64,000 nucleotides of DNA from CADEDH01 sp041394285 (GCA_041394285.1 JAWKIL010000001.1:812504-876503), one strand, 5' to 3'; positions 17,320 through 26,544 are shown, counted from the stretch's first letter. Program-made: numbers and translations. The notes: generated by a model from the letters alone, not told the origin.

Positions 17320-18195
17320 TCAGTGGGTGGCGACCGGCGCCACGGTCTCGGCCAGCTGCTCCATGGCCTGGCGGATCTTGGTGGGGTTGGAGGTGGGAGG
17401 AGCGACCACGAGGCGGTGGACGCCCAGGTCCTCGAGCTCCTTCACCCGGTCGAGCGACTCCCGCCGGGGCGACCACACCATCGTGGTCACCTCGATGTCG
17501 TCGCCGTTGCGGCCGTGAGCCGCCGCCTCGGCCTTCATGACCTCGAACAGGTGGGCCAGCTCCTCGTCGGTGCCGCTGGCCGGGAAGAAGCCGGTGCCGT
17601 AGCGGCCGGCCCGCTTGGCGGCGGCGTCGCTGTGGCCTCCGACCACGATCGGCACCGAGCCCCCGGCCGGCTGGGGCCGGGAGATGGCGTTGGAGAAGTT
17701 GGCGTAGCGGCCGTCGTAGGCCGCCTTGTCCTGGCTCCACAGGGCGGCCATGGCGGCGCAGTACTCGTCGGTGCGGCGGCCCCGGTCGGGCCACGGCACG
17801 TTGAGGCAGTCGAACTCCTCCTGGAGCCAGCCCACACCGATGCCCAGCTCGAAGCGGCCGTTGGACAGCTTGTGGAGGCTGGCACACTCCTTGGCCAGGA
17901 CCACCGGGTTGCGCTGGGGGACGATGAGGATGCCGGTGGCCAGCTTCACCTGCTTGGTGACGGCGGCGGCGTAAGCCAGCCAGATCAGAGGATCGGGGAT
18001 GTCGGGATCCTCCCCACCCGGGATCTTCCCGCTCTCGTGGTACGGGTAGCGGCTCTGGTAGCCGTGGGGGATGACCACGTGCTCGACCGACCAGATCGAC
18101 TCGATGCCGCACTCGTCGGCGGCGGTGGCGATGGCGGCCGCCCCCTCGGCCGTTGCGTAGTGGGCGGTGTTGGCGAACATGACTCCGAATTTCAT
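17320..18195 (-). CDS. LLM-class F420-dependent oxidoreductase
   Basis: The 291-aa product is a TIGR03619-like luciferase-fold enzyme. It starts with KFGVMFANTAHYA and carries SIWSVEHVVIP near residue 35 and the core LIVPQRNPVVLAKECASLHKLS with LGIGVGWLQEEF. F420 use is expected from the group, but the substrate is unknown. A TAGGCT box ends 6 bases before the ATG on the minus strand, indicating a leaderless transcript. Two hairpins follow the stop. The gene is divergent from the alpha/beta hydrolase gene across a region containing palindrome family A. Confidence 0.87.
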   Translation of the reverse strand: MKFGVMFANTAHYATAEGAAAIATAADECGIESIWSVEHVVIPHGYQSRYPYHESGKIPGGEDPDIPDPLIWLAYAAAVTKQVKLATGILIVPQRNPVVLAKECASLHKLSNGRFELGIGVGWLQEEFDCLNVPWPDRGRRTDEYCAAMAALWSQDKAAYDGRYANFSNAISRPQPAGGSVPIVVGGHSDAAAKRAGRYGTGFFPASGTDEELAHLFEVMKAEAAAHGRNGDDIEVTTMVWSPRRESLDRVKELEDLGVHRLVVAPPTSNPTKIRQAMEQLAETVAPVATH

Positions 18196-18201
18196 GGCCG
18201 G

Positions 18202-18207
18202 AGCCTA
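18202..18207 (-). promoter_or_regulatory. TAGGCT -10 box, minus strand
   Basis: On the minus strand TAGGCT is followed by 6 bases and then the ATG of the LLM gene, with no Shine-Dalgarno. This fits a leaderless promoter. Confidence 0.5.
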
Positions 18208-18227
18208 AACCATCCCCCCAACCCTTG

Positions 18228-18274
18228 GAACTGTGGCGCGAGATGCTGCATTTGGGGCGCTCGCGCCACTGTTC
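18228..18274. repeat. Dispersed palindrome family A, copy 2
   Basis: GAACTGTGGCGCGA (18228-18241) and TCGCGCCACTGTTC (18261-18274) pair with one mismatch around a 19-base centre. The arms and the GCTG-ATT-GCGCT centre match copies at 7029 and 50045. Here it lies between divergent genes, so simple transcription termination does not explain it. Confidence 0.7.
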
Positions 18275-18358
18275 GCAGATGTCGGATCCCGTTTTGCCAG
18301 TCGGCCAGCAGCGCTGACAGGGTTGAGCGACATCAGCTCAGCTCAGGAGGGGGACGAC

Positions 18359-19249
18359 GTGGCACAGGATGTACGTCCGGGAAAGCGGTTGCCGGGTACC
18401 CCGGAGCCCGCCTACGAATGGCCGGGGGCTGACGGGGTGACGATACGGGGTGACGCCTGGGGTCCCGAGGACGGCCCGATCGTCCTCCTCCAACACGGCG
18501 GCGGCCAGACCCGTCACGCCTGGAAGGGTGCGGGCGAGACACTGGGCGGGGCGGGCTACCGGGCCATCGCCTTCGACGCCCGGGGCCATGGCGACTCCGA
18601 CTGGTCACCCGACGGGGTCTACGGCAACGACGAGAACGTGCGGGATCTGCTGGCGGTGGTGAAGGCCCTCGGCGGCGGCCCGCCCATCCTGGTGGGGGCG
18701 TCGATGGGGGGTGGCACCAGCCTGGTGGCCATCGGCGACGGGCACCTCCAGGCGGCCGCCCTGGTGCTGGTGGACATGGCACCCAAGATCGAGCCCGAGG
18801 GGTCCCGCAAGATCCGGGAGTTCATGGACCAGAAGCCCGAGGGGTTCGAGACGCTGGAGGAAGTGGCGGAGGCGATCGCCAACTACCAGCCCCACCGCAA
18901 GCGGCCCCGCAACCTCGACGGTCTGGTGAAGAACGTCCGGTTGGGCGAGGACGGCAAGTACCACTGGCACTGGGACCCCCGCCGCCGCAACCGCACCTGG
19001 GACATGGAGGAGTATCGGAGCCGCCTGAGCCGGTGCGCCGAGAACATCAACGTGCCCACGCTGCTGGTGCGGGGCGGTTTGTCCGATGTGCTGAGCGAGG
19101 AGGGGGCCCAGAGCTTCCTGGCCCAGTGCCCCCACGCCGAGTACGTGAAGGTGTCGGACGCCGCCCACATGGTGGCCGGCGACCGCAACGACATCTTCGC
19201 CGGCGCCGTGATCGAGTTCCTGTTCCGGGTGGCTCCGGTCAACGCCTGA
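18359..19249 (+). CDS. Alpha/beta hydrolase
   Basis: The 296-aa protein has the alpha/beta-hydrolase layout: the oxyanion strand LLQHGGGQTRHAW, the FDARGHGDSDW strand, a nucleophile elbow GASMGGG and a C-terminal catalytic His in SDAAHMVAGDR. It should cleave an ester, lactone, epoxide or C-C bond, and the substrate is unknown. I chose the GTG at 18359 because a long AGGAGGGGG (18345-18353) directly precedes it. The 42 upstream codons in frame run through palindrome family A and look non-coding. The stop TGA is part of palindrome family C copy 1, shared with the convergent nitroreductase gene. Confidence 0.85.
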   Translation: MAQDVRPGKRLPGTPEPAYEWPGADGVTIRGDAWGPEDGPIVLLQHGGGQTRHAWKGAGETLGGAGYRAIAFDARGHGDSDWSPDGVYGNDENVRDLLAVVKALGGGPPILVGASMGGGTSLVAIGDGHLQAAALVLVDMAPKIEPEGSRKIREFMDQKPEGFETLEEVAEAIANYQPHRKRPRNLDGLVKNVRLGEDGKYHWHWDPRRRNRTWDMEEYRSRLSRCAENINVPTLLVRGGLSDVLSEEGAQSFLAQCPHAEYVKVSDAAHMVAGDRNDIFAGAVIEFLFRVAPVNA

Positions 19250-19296
19250 TCTCATGTCCGGGACCGCCATCGGTGACGGGCCCGGACACCGGATCA
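19247..19296. repeat. Dispersed palindrome family C, copy 1 (convergent terminator)
   Basis: TGTCCGGG (19255-19262) pairs with CCCGGACA (19281-19288), and outer TGATC/GATCA extend the stem across a 3x3 internal loop. The centre contains CCGCCATCGGTGACG, nearly identical to the copy at 49138-49187. It overlaps the stops of both convergent genes. Confidence 0.65.
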
Positions 19297-19947
19297 CTCG
19301 ATGAACGTGGCCCAGTCGGCGAGCGGCAGGCGGGGGCTGCGGAAGTTGTTGATGGGATGCGCCGTGTCCTCGTAGCCGAGGGCGATGGCGCAGAAGATCC
19401 GCAGCTCGGGCGGTGCCCCCACGAACTCGCTGACGGCCTGCTCCCGCATGGCCCAGCTCTCCTGGGCGCAGGTGCCGAGCCCGGCCTCCTCGGCCAGCAG
19501 CATGAACGTCTGGAGGAACATGCCCAGGTCGGACCACTGGGGCGGACCCATCTGGCGGTCGACGAAGCAGAACACGGCGGCCGGAGCCCCGAACAGCTCG
19601 TAGTTGCGGGCCACGTGGCGGAGCCGGGCCGGCTTGTCCTCCCGGGGGATGCCGATCGAGGCGTACATCTGCTCGCCCAGCTCCCAGCGCGAGGTGCGGT
19701 ACGGCTCGCCCAGCTCCCGGGGGTAGATGTCGTAGGCCGGGCGCTCCAGGTCCCGAGCGGCGACGAAGGCCTTGAACCGCTCGGCCGCCACCCCGTTGAC
19801 CACATAGATCCGCCACGGCTGCACGTTGCCGCCCGACGGAGCCCGGGCCGCCTTGTCCAACAGCTCGGCGATCAGCTGATCGTCGACCGGCCGGTCGAGG
19901 AAGGCCCGAACCGACTTGCGCTTGTCCACCGCGGTGCTCACGTCCAT
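19294..19947 (-). CDS. Nitroreductase-family flavoprotein
   Basis: The 217-aa protein belongs to the FMN-dependent nitroreductase family. It shows the N-terminal RKSVRAFLDRPVDD motif, the FMN-site APSGGNVQPWRIYVV and the C-terminal CAIALGYED followed by NFRSPRLPL. These dimers reduce nitro, quinone or enone groups with NAD(P)H, and the natural substrate is not evident. The length is normal. The region just upstream has no strong Shine-Dalgarno. Its stop lies within palindrome family C. Confidence 0.87.
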   Translation of the reverse strand: MDVSTAVDKRKSVRAFLDRPVDDQLIAELLDKAARAPSGGNVQPWRIYVVNGVAAERFKAFVAARDLERPAYDIYPRELGEPYRTSRWELGEQMYASIGIPREDKPARLRHVARNYELFGAPAAVFCFVDRQMGPPQWSDLGMFLQTFMLLAEEAGLGTCAQESWAMREQAVSEFVGAPPELRIFCAIALGYEDTAHPINNFRSPRLPLADWATFIE

Positions 19948-19995
19948 GGCGGCCGATCATGTCGCCCCGGGGCGGCCGGGGCAAACGGGCCGGGC

Positions 19996-21069
19996 TCAGA
20001 GGTGGTCGGTGACGGCGGCGGCGAACTCCGATGTGGTGGCCGTGCCCCCCTGGTCCACCGTCAGGTGGCGACCCTCGGCGTAGACGGCGGAGATCGCCTG
20101 GTCGAGGCGGGCGGCGGCTCGATCGAGGCCCAGGTGCTCGAGCATCATCACCGCCGACAGCAGGGTGGCGGTGGGGTTGATCCGCTCCTGGCCGGCGATG
20201 TCGGGGGCGGTGCCGTGGGCCGACTCGAAGTAGGCGTAGCTCTCGCTGTAGCAGCCCGACGGGGCCAGGCCCATACCGCCCACGGTGCCGGCGGCCAGGT
20301 CGCTCAGCACGTCGCCGTAGAGGTTGGGCAGCAGCAGCACGTCGAGCTCGTCGTAGCTGGTGACGAGCCGGTGGGCCATGTCGTCGACGATGTAGCGGGT
20401 GAGCCTCACGTCGGGGAACTCGGCCCCGATCTCGGCCACGATGTCGCTGAACCAGCGGTCGGTGGCCGGCAGCATGTTCGTCTTGGCCGACACGGTGAGG
20501 CTGGGGCTGCGGCCGCTGCGCTCGGCCCGCCGCAGGGCCAACTGGTAGGAGAAGCGGGCCACCCGCTCGGTGCCGGCCCGGGTGATGATCTTGGCTGCGT
20601 AGCGTCCTTCCCCGTCGTAGACCAGCCGGGCCCGGGGCCCGATCAGGCCCGAGGCCCGCAGATCCTCGACGTCGCCCATGATCCCCACGTAGGCGTCTTC
20701 CAGGTTCTCCCGCACGATCACGTAGTCGAGCCCCTCGGGCCGGGCCATGGGCGAGCGGTAGCCGGGCCGCCACTGCACCGGGCGCACGTTGGCGAACGTC
20801 CCCCGGCCCCAGCGGAGGTGGGTGAGGCCGGGGGTGGTGCCGTTGCTGGAGCCGAACAGCACGGTGTCGGCGGCGTCGAGCCGTTCCACCACGAACGCCT
20901 CCCGCTCCCCGGTGTCCATCCGGCCCAGCTCGGCCCCGTCGGGCAGGACGTCGAGCCGCACGGGAAGGTCGAGGGCGTGCAGCACGCCGAGCGAGGCGGC
21001 CATGGCTTCCGGAGCGGCGTCGTCGCCCGGGACGACGGCGACCAGGGGACGGGCATCGGTGTCGGTCAT
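19996..21069 (-). CDS. Isocitrate/isopropylmalate dehydrogenase family protein
   Basis: The 357-aa protein has the metal-dependent beta-decarboxylating dehydrogenase fold. Visible landmarks are VAVVPGDDAAPEAM at the N-terminus, the substrate-site arginine region, TVSAKTNMLPATDRWF, and the NAD-binding HGTAPDIAGQERINPTA near residue 275. The family includes IcdH, LeuB, homoisocitrate and tartrate dehydrogenases. Sequence alone does not choose between them, and no leucine or lysine genes are adjacent. The ATG at 21069 replaces a TTG-type start eight codons upstream that lacks conservation. An unusual 48-base-period hairpin repeat lies just upstream. Confidence 0.82.
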   Translation of the reverse strand: MTDTDARPLVAVVPGDDAAPEAMAASLGVLHALDLPVRLDVLPDGAELGRMDTGEREAFVVERLDAADTVLFGSSNGTTPGLTHLRWGRGTFANVRPVQWRPGYRSPMARPEGLDYVIVRENLEDAYVGIMGDVEDLRASGLIGPRARLVYDGEGRYAAKIITRAGTERVARFSYQLALRRAERSGRSPSLTVSAKTNMLPATDRWFSDIVAEIGAEFPDVRLTRYIVDDMAHRLVTSYDELDVLLLPNLYGDVLSDLAAGTVGGMGLAPSGCYSESYAYFESAHGTAPDIAGQERINPTATLLSAVMMLEHLGLDRAAARLDQAISAVYAEGRHLTVDQGGTATTSEFAAAVTDHL

Positions 21070-21113
21070 CCCGTGCACCCTGGCACGGCACACGTCATCG
21101 CCGCAATCAGGTG

Positions 21114-21189
21114 CGAACCCGAGGCGCCCGCAGGGCGCACCCCAGCGGTGTTCGCCGAAGGCGAACCCGAGGCGCCCGCAGGGCGCACC
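21114..21189. repeat. Two identical 28-base repeats, each a hairpin, with a third hairpin between
   Basis: Bases 21114-21141 and 21162-21189 are identical 28-mers, period 48. Each contains GCGCCC-GCA-GGGCGC. Between and overlapping them lies GTTCGCC-GAA-GGCGAAC (21150-21166). The array fills the gap between two same-strand genes and abuts the IPNS-like stop. Confidence 0.8.
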
Positions 21190-22269
21190 TCAGGCGCAGT
21201 CGGAGTGGTGGCGACGCATGTTGTCGGGGTAGCTGCGCCGGTAGTAGTTCCACAGCTGTTGGCCGTAGACGCCGGCCCCCGTGTTGCTGGCGATGCCGGC
21301 CACACCCGATTCCAGCTCCTCCCGCCGGGCCATGAATCCGGCCCCGGCATGGCGAGGGCTGGCCGCCACTGCCGCCGCCAGGTCGGGGGCCAACGGCAGC
21401 GGTGCGAGCTCGGTGTCCAGCGTCGGCCCGTGGAACCAGGCCGAGGAGAAGCGGGCCGCTCCCGTGATCACCCGGTGGGTGGTGGCCACGTAGTAGTTGC
21501 CGCTCATCTCCTGCAGCATCTCGCCCAGGTTGACCACGAAGGCGTCGGTCCGGGGCGGCACGTCCACCCAGGTCCCGTCGGGCGCTTCCACCTGGAGACC
21601 CCCGATGTCGTCCTGGAGGAGCAGGGTCAGGAACCCGGCGTCGTGGTGGGCGTTCACCCCGGCCTCGCCGTCGGGCGTCGGGGGATAGCTGATCAGCTTG
21701 ACCAGCGACAGTGGGCGGGCCCCGAACAGGAGCCGGAGGTGGCCCTCCGGCAGCCCCAGGCCCGTCGACAGCACGCCCAGCATCTCGTCGGCCAGGGACG
21801 AGAGGGCGGTGAAGAAGCGGCTCAGGTGGTCCCGGAACCCGGGGAGCACCTCGTCGGGCAGCCACTGGTTGGGGCCGTCGAGGCGGAGGTAGGGAGGGTC
21901 GGCCCGCAGGTCCCGCACGGGGTTCTCCACCGCCAGGTCGAGCTGCTCCCGTTGGTCGGGGCGGCCCCCGGTCAGCTCGGCCCCCACCGGCTCCCACCCC
22001 CGGAAATGGGGCGAGCCCACCTTGTCGATCCGGCGCTTGGTCTCTTCGGGCAGAGCGAAGAAGCGGGCCCGGTAGCCGGCGTGCTCGGCCAACAGGTCCC
22101 GGCTCACCCCGTGCCCGACGAGGTGGAAGAACCCGATGTGGTGGCAGATGCTGCGCACCTCGTCGGCCAGGGCCCGGCGGTCGGCTTCGTCCCCGTTCCG
22201 CCACCGGGTTAGGTCGACCTCGGGAATCACCGTCAGCACTGCGTCGTCGGTCGTGCCGTCCATCGTCAC
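21190..22269 (-). CDS. Isopenicillin N synthase-like 2-oxoglutarate/Fe(II) oxygenase
   Basis: The 359-aa product has the two-part IPNS/2OG-Fe(II) oxygenase structure. Its N-terminal DIOX_N segment shows FFHLVGHGV near residue 50. The double-stranded beta-helix carries the iron ligands in HHDAGFLT and TTHRVI, and the RFSSAWF motif that binds 2-oxoglutarate or substrate carboxylate. It probably oxidises a small molecule, but no biosynthetic cluster surrounds it. The GTG at 22269 is preferred over ATG 22263 because GGAGGAGG sits 7 bases upstream of it. Its stop abuts the 28-base repeat array. Confidence 0.87.
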   Translation of the reverse strand: MTMDGTTDDAVLTVIPEVDLTRWRNGDEADRRALADEVRSICHHIGFFHLVGHGVSRDLLAEHAGYRARFFALPEETKRRIDKVGSPHFRGWEPVGAELTGGRPDQREQLDLAVENPVRDLRADPPYLRLDGPNQWLPDEVLPGFRDHLSRFFTALSSLADEMLGVLSTGLGLPEGHLRLLFGARPLSLVKLISYPPTPDGEAGVNAHHDAGFLTLLLQDDIGGLQVEAPDGTWVDVPPRTDAFVVNLGEMLQEMSGNYYVATTHRVITGAARFSSAWFHGPTLDTELAPLPLAPDLAAAVAASPRHAGAGFMARREELESGVAGIASNTGAGVYGQQLWNYYRRSYPDNMRRHHSDCA

Positions 22270-22329
22270 CTGAGTGCCTCCTCCGGGTCCACCTCGCCCG
22301 CTGATGGTAGGGCGTGGAGCCGCTGGCCC

Positions 22330-25300
22330 TTAACCCGGGGGTGAGGTCGGCTCGCTGGGGGCGGCGGCGTCGAGGAGGGCCTGATGGCGGGCCAGGTTCT
22401 CCCGGTAGCGGGCCTGGTCGGCGCTCGACGGCGGTGTGACCGTGATGGCCCGCTGGTCGGCCGCCACCGCCTCGGCCAGCAGGGCCCGGTCGCCGTTGGC
22501 CTGATACAGGCGAACCAGATGGTCGGCCAGCTCGTCGAGGCAGGCGCCGAGCTCGTCACCAGGGCCGGCGGCCGCCGCCTCCACCGCCTGGCGGCCGGCG
22601 GCCGCCGCCTCCACCAGGGCCGAAACGGGCCCGCCCTGGGAGTGGACGCGGGCCAGGAGGCGAGCCAGGTCGCTGCACCGGTCAGCCAGATCGGCCGATG
22701 CGGCCGGGGTGAGGGCCACCGATCGCCGGGCGGCGTCGGCCGCCTCGGCCAGCACCGCCGGATCGTTGTGGGCCGAGCTCAGCTCGCCCAGGTAGCGGGC
22801 CAGGTCGGACAGGTACCCCGGCAGCTCGGCGCTGTGGTCGGCGGTGGCCGCCACCGCCTCACCGGCGGCCCCGGCCGCTTCGGCCAGCAGATCCAGATCG
22901 TTGCTGGCGGCGAACAGGCCGGCCAGGCGGGTGCCGAGGTTGGCCAGGTGCCGGGGCCGGTCCGGGCTGTCGACCGGTACCGCCTGGAGCACCTGGCGGG
23001 CGGCGTCGGCGGCGTCGGCCAGCACCGCCGGGTCTCCGGTCTCGACGTAGAGCCGGGCCACGTGGTTGGCCAGGTTGTTGAGGCGCGACGCCAGCTCGGG
23101 CCCCTCCAGGGTGGTGGCCTCCACCGCCCGCCGGGCGATCTGCACCGCCTCGGACAGTGCGGCCCGATCGCTGGTGACCGTGTGGAGCCGGGCCAGGTGG
23201 TTGGCCAGGTTGTTCAAGCGGGCCGGCAGCTCCGGGCTGTCGGGTTCCGTGGTCTCCACCGCCCGCCGGGCCGTCGACACGGCCTCGGCCAGCACCGCCT
23301 CGTCGCCGCTGGCGGCGTACAGGCGGACCAGCCGGTTCGCGAGGTTGTTCAGATAGCCGGGCAGCTCGGGGCTGCCGTCGGGTGTGGCGGCGGCGGCCTC
23401 GCGGGCGGCGTCCACCGCCTCGTCGAGCACCCCTCGCCGTCCCTCCACGGCGTGCAGGCGGGCCAGCCGGTTGGCCAGGTTGTTGAGATAGGCCGGGCGC
23501 TCGGGGCTGTCGGCCGGCGCTGCGGCCACCGCCGCCCGGGCCGCTTCCACCGCCTCCACCAGGATCGGACGCTCGCCGTTGGCGGCGTACACGTCGGCCA
23601 GCCGGATGGCCAGGAGGTTCAGGCGGTAGGGCAGCTCGGGGCTGTCGGGGGGAGTGGTGTCCACCGCGTGGCGGGCCGCCGCCAACGCATGGTCGAGCAC
23701 ATCGGTCTCGTCGGACCCGGTCTCGGACGATGCGAGCTGCTCGGCCAGCCGGGTGGTGAGGGCGTGGAGCTCGGCGCTGGTGGACCCTGCCGCCTCCGCC
23801 TGACCGGCGACGGCCGCCGCTTCCTCCAGCACCGCAGCCTGGCCCGAGGCCCGGTACCAGTCGAGCAGCCGGGAGGCCAGGGCGATCAGGCGGTCGGCAC
23901 GGTCGGGGGCCTCGGGTGGCACCTGGTCGAGCCGGCGCCGGGCCACGGTCACGGCTTCGGCCAGCACCTCGGGTCGGGGATCGGCGGCCGCCAGCTCCAA
24001 CAGGCGGTTGGCCAGGTTGCCGAGGCGGCGGTCCAGGTCGGCGCCCCGGTCGGGTGTGGTGGCGACTGCTCGACGCGACGCCTCCACCGCTTCGTCGAGC
24101 GCCGACCGGGCGCCGGTGGCCCGGTGCAGCTCGGTGAGTCGAGCGGCCAGCTTGGACAGGCGGCCGGCCAGCACGGCCGGTCGGCCGGTGCTGGCCTTCA
24201 CCGTCTCGCGGGCCACCGACACCGCCTCGTGGAGCACATCCAGCTCCCCGGTGGTCACATGGAGGCGGGCCAGGGCGTTGGCCAGGTTGTTCAGGTAGGC
24301 GGCCCGGGCCGGGTCGTCGGTGCGCGCCGCCTCCACCGCGGTGCGGCCGGCCGCCGTAGCCTCTTCCAGCACCGCCGTGTCGGGGGTCAGCCCGTACTGT
24401 TCGAGCAACCGGGCCGAGAGATCGTGGTAGCGGCGGGCCCGCTCGACCCCGTCGGCCGGCGTGGCGGCCGCCGCGTCGCGGGCGGTGGCCAAAGCCTCCT
24501 CCAGCACCGCCGGGCGCCGGGTGGCCCCGTACTGGCGGGCCAGCAGCAGCGACAGGGCGTGGACCAGCCGGGTGCGGTCGGCCTCGGTGGGGGCCCCCTG
24601 CCGGTTCGCGGCCTCGCTCGGGGCCTCGGCACCGGCCGCCCGGGCGTGCCGTGCGGCGGCGGCCCGCCCGGCCAGCTGGCTCACCTCCAGCGCTCGGCGG
24701 GCCTCGGCCACCGCCGCCGTGATCGTGTCGGGATCGCCGTCGATCCGGTGCAGCTCGCCCAGGTGGTGAGCCAGTTGCTCGTGGTAGAGCCAGCGGTGGG
24801 GGACGTCGATCGGCGTCTGGTCTACCAGGGCGCGGCACAGGGCCACCGCCTCGCTGAGCGCCGCCCGCTCGTCGCCCCCCGGATGGGTGGACGACAGCAG
24901 GGCCGCCAGCTCGGACGTGCGGGCGGATCGGGCCGGGCTGGTGACCGGCGTGTGGGCCAGGGCGGCACGGGCGGCGGCCACCGCCGCCTCGGCCAGCCGG
25001 GCCTCGCCGAAGCGGGCGTGGAGTTGGCCCAACGTGACGGCCAGGGCCGCCAGCCGGTCGGTGTGCTCGCCGGTGAGCGGCCCGGGACGGCCCCGGGGAG
25101 CCGGCGGGGGCAGAGCGCCGAGGGTGGTGAGGGTGGCCTCCGCTCCGTCCAGGGCGGCCGCCCGGTCCGAGGCGGCCTGGGCCCGGCGGACGAGGGCCAG
25201 GGCCAGCGTGAGCCCCACCCACCAGACCGAGTCCGAGGGGGCCATCTGGAGGGCCTGCCGGGATGCTTCGATGCCCTCGGCCAGCGCCTGTTCGTCTCCC

Positions 25301-26346
25301 TTGGCCGTCCCCTGGGCTGTGAGGCGCAGGGCCAGGCCGTCCAGGCGGGCCACGTAGGCCGGGGTGCCTTTCGGCGTGAGCTGCACCGCTCGTCGGGCCA
25401 CGCTGACCGCTTCGTCGAGGCGCACCCGGGGTCCGCCAACGTCGAACGACTCGAGCAGGTGGGCCGACAGGTTGTCGAGCAGGGCCGGCAGCTCGGCGGC
25501 CTGGGGTGCCGCGGCGGCCACGGCCTGGCGGGCCACGCTGACCGCTTCGTCGAGGGCGGCCCGACCCGCCCCGGCGTGGTAGAGCTCGGCCAACCGGTTG
25601 GCCAGGTTCCCCAGGCGGCCGGCCAGCTCCGGGCTGGCCTGGTCTGTCAGGTCGACCGCCCGTTGGGCCGTGGCGTGGGCTTCCTCCAGCACCCCGTCGT
25701 CGCCGCTGGCGGCGTGGAGGCGGGCCAAGCGGACCGACAGGTTGTTGAGCTGGCGGGCCAGCTCCGCACCGTCGGCCGGGGCCAGCTCCACCGCCCGCCG
25801 GGTGGCCGACACGGCCACCTCGATCCACACCGGGTTGTCGTTCAGCTCGGCCAGGCGGGTCGACAGCCGGGCCACCGTGTCCCATACCGGGGGCCACAGC
25901 GGGCGGGGATAGGTGTCGGGCGAGGCTGCCATCAGGTTCGTGACAGACTGGCGGGCCCGCTCGACGTCCTCGGGGGCGGGTCGCCCGGTGGCCGACGGGC
26001 CGAGCAGAGCCCGCTCGGCATGGCCCAGGTCGACCAGGACCTGGAGGGGCGCGGCGGCGGTGGTGCCGGCGAGGAGCTCCACCCGGTTCCACAGGCGCCG
26101 GGCCAGCCGCTCCTTGCCGTTGGCGGCGGCCCGCCGGGCCCTGGCATCGAGCAGGGCGAGCGCCGCCGGCTGGCGGATCGGGGGAAAGCCGGCGATCACG
26201 TCGGCCGCCGCCGCCGTGTCGGCCGCCGAGACGAGACGGTGGAGGGCGGCCGCCATCTGGTCGGCCATGCTGACCGCATCCTCGAGACGGATGGTGTCGT
26301 CGGGCGATGATCCCTCCGCCATCGGGCCGAGCCCGGAACCCTCCAT
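22330..26346 (-). CDS. Giant helical-repeat (TPR-like, about 45-residue units) protein
   Basis: The 1338-aa product is almost entirely a chain of roughly 26 helix-turn-helix units of about 45 residues. Each follows the pattern A-L-EAV-xARRAV, then SPEL--RLNNLANRLARLY. This is the long TPR variant seen in front of CHAT protease domains and NB-ARC ATPases, but no CHAT, kinase or nucleotide-binding domain is present at either end. Units near residues 850-1060 are the most alike, and outer units have drifted. There is no signal peptide, so it is presumably a cytosolic scaffold. ATG 26346 was chosen because a GAGGG lies 7 bases upstream. The frame stays open upstream, but the sequence loses repeat character. 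Confidence 0.82.
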   Translation of the reverse strand: MEGSGLGPMAEGSSPDDTIRLEDAVSMADQMAAALHRLVSAADTAAAADVIAGFPPIRQPAALALLDARARRAAANGKERLARRLWNRVELLAGTTAAAPLQVLVDLGHAERALLGPSATGRPAPEDVERARQSVTNLMAASPDTYPRPLWPPVWDTVARLSTRLAELNDNPVWIEVAVSATRRAVELAPADGAELARQLNNLSVRLARLHAASGDDGVLEEAHATAQRAVDLTDQASPELAGRLGNLANRLAELYHAGAGRAALDEAVSVARQAVAAAAPQAAELPALLDNLSAHLLESFDVGGPRVRLDEAVSVARRAVQLTPKGTPAYVARLDGLALRLTAQGTAKGDEQALAEGIEASRQALQMAPSDSVWWVGLTLALALVRRAQAASDRAAALDGAEATLTTLGALPPPAPRGRPGPLTGEHTDRLAALAVTLGQLHARFGEARLAEAAVAAARAALAHTPVTSPARSARTSELAALLSSTHPGGDERAALSEAVALCRALVDQTPIDVPHRWLYHEQLAHHLGELHRIDGDPDTITAAVAEARRALEVSQLAGRAAAARHARAAGAEAPSEAANRQGAPTEADRTRLVHALSLLLARQYGATRRPAVLEEALATARDAAAATPADGVERARRYHDLSARLLEQYGLTPDTAVLEEATAAGRTAVEAARTDDPARAAYLNNLANALARLHVTTGELDVLHEAVSVARETVKASTGRPAVLAGRLSKLAARLTELHRATGARSALDEAVEASRRAVATTPDRGADLDRRLGNLANRLLELAAADPRPEVLAEAVTVARRRLDQVPPEAPDRADRLIALASRLLDWYRASGQAAVLEEAAAVAGQAEAAGSTSAELHALTTRLAEQLASSETGSDETDVLDHALAAARHAVDTTPPDSPELPYRLNLLAIRLADVYAANGERPILVEAVEAARAAVAAAPADSPERPAYLNNLANRLARLHAVEGRRGVLDEAVDAAREAAAATPDGSPELPGYLNNLANRLVRLYAASGDEAVLAEAVSTARRAVETTEPDSPELPARLNNLANHLARLHTVTSDRAALSEAVQIARRAVEATTLEGPELASRLNNLANHVARLYVETGDPAVLADAADAARQVLQAVPVDSPDRPRHLANLGTRLAGLFAASNDLDLLAEAAGAAGEAVAATADHSAELPGYLSDLARYLGELSSAHNDPAVLAEAADAARRSVALTPAASADLADRCSDLARLLARVHSQGGPVSALVEAAAAGRQAVEAAAAGPGDELGACLDELADHLVRLYQANGDRALLAEAVAADQRAITVTPPSSADQARYRENLARHQALLDAAAPSEPTSPPG

Positions 26347-26544
26347 GCCGTAACCCTCAGCCCGTGCCGTGCCGTCGTGTGCTGCCGCCATGCGTGTCCA
26401 CGCAGCGGGGACCACGCTACCAGGTCGCAGGCCTGGCGGACCATCGGATCGCACGGCCAGCGCCTTTGCCCCGGTCGGCCCGGATCGAGCACGCTGGGGC
26501 CCTGCCCCCGGTCCGGGGCGCAGCACCGGAAAGGCATCCCGACC

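Noticed and set aside
21114..21189. Possible minimal CRISPR array
   Set aside because: There are only two repeats, the 20-base interval is itself a hairpin overlapping the repeats, and no cas gene is nearby.
22384..26310. A 1308-codon plus-strand open frame opposite the helical-repeat gene
   Set aside because: Its composition (G, V, R, Q, H) mirrors the repeats on the other strand, and the minus-strand frame shows clean TPR-like units.
22330..26346. DNA-level tandem repeats considered as a CRISPR or satellite
   Set aside because: The period is about 135 bases, in frame, and reflects protein repeat units.
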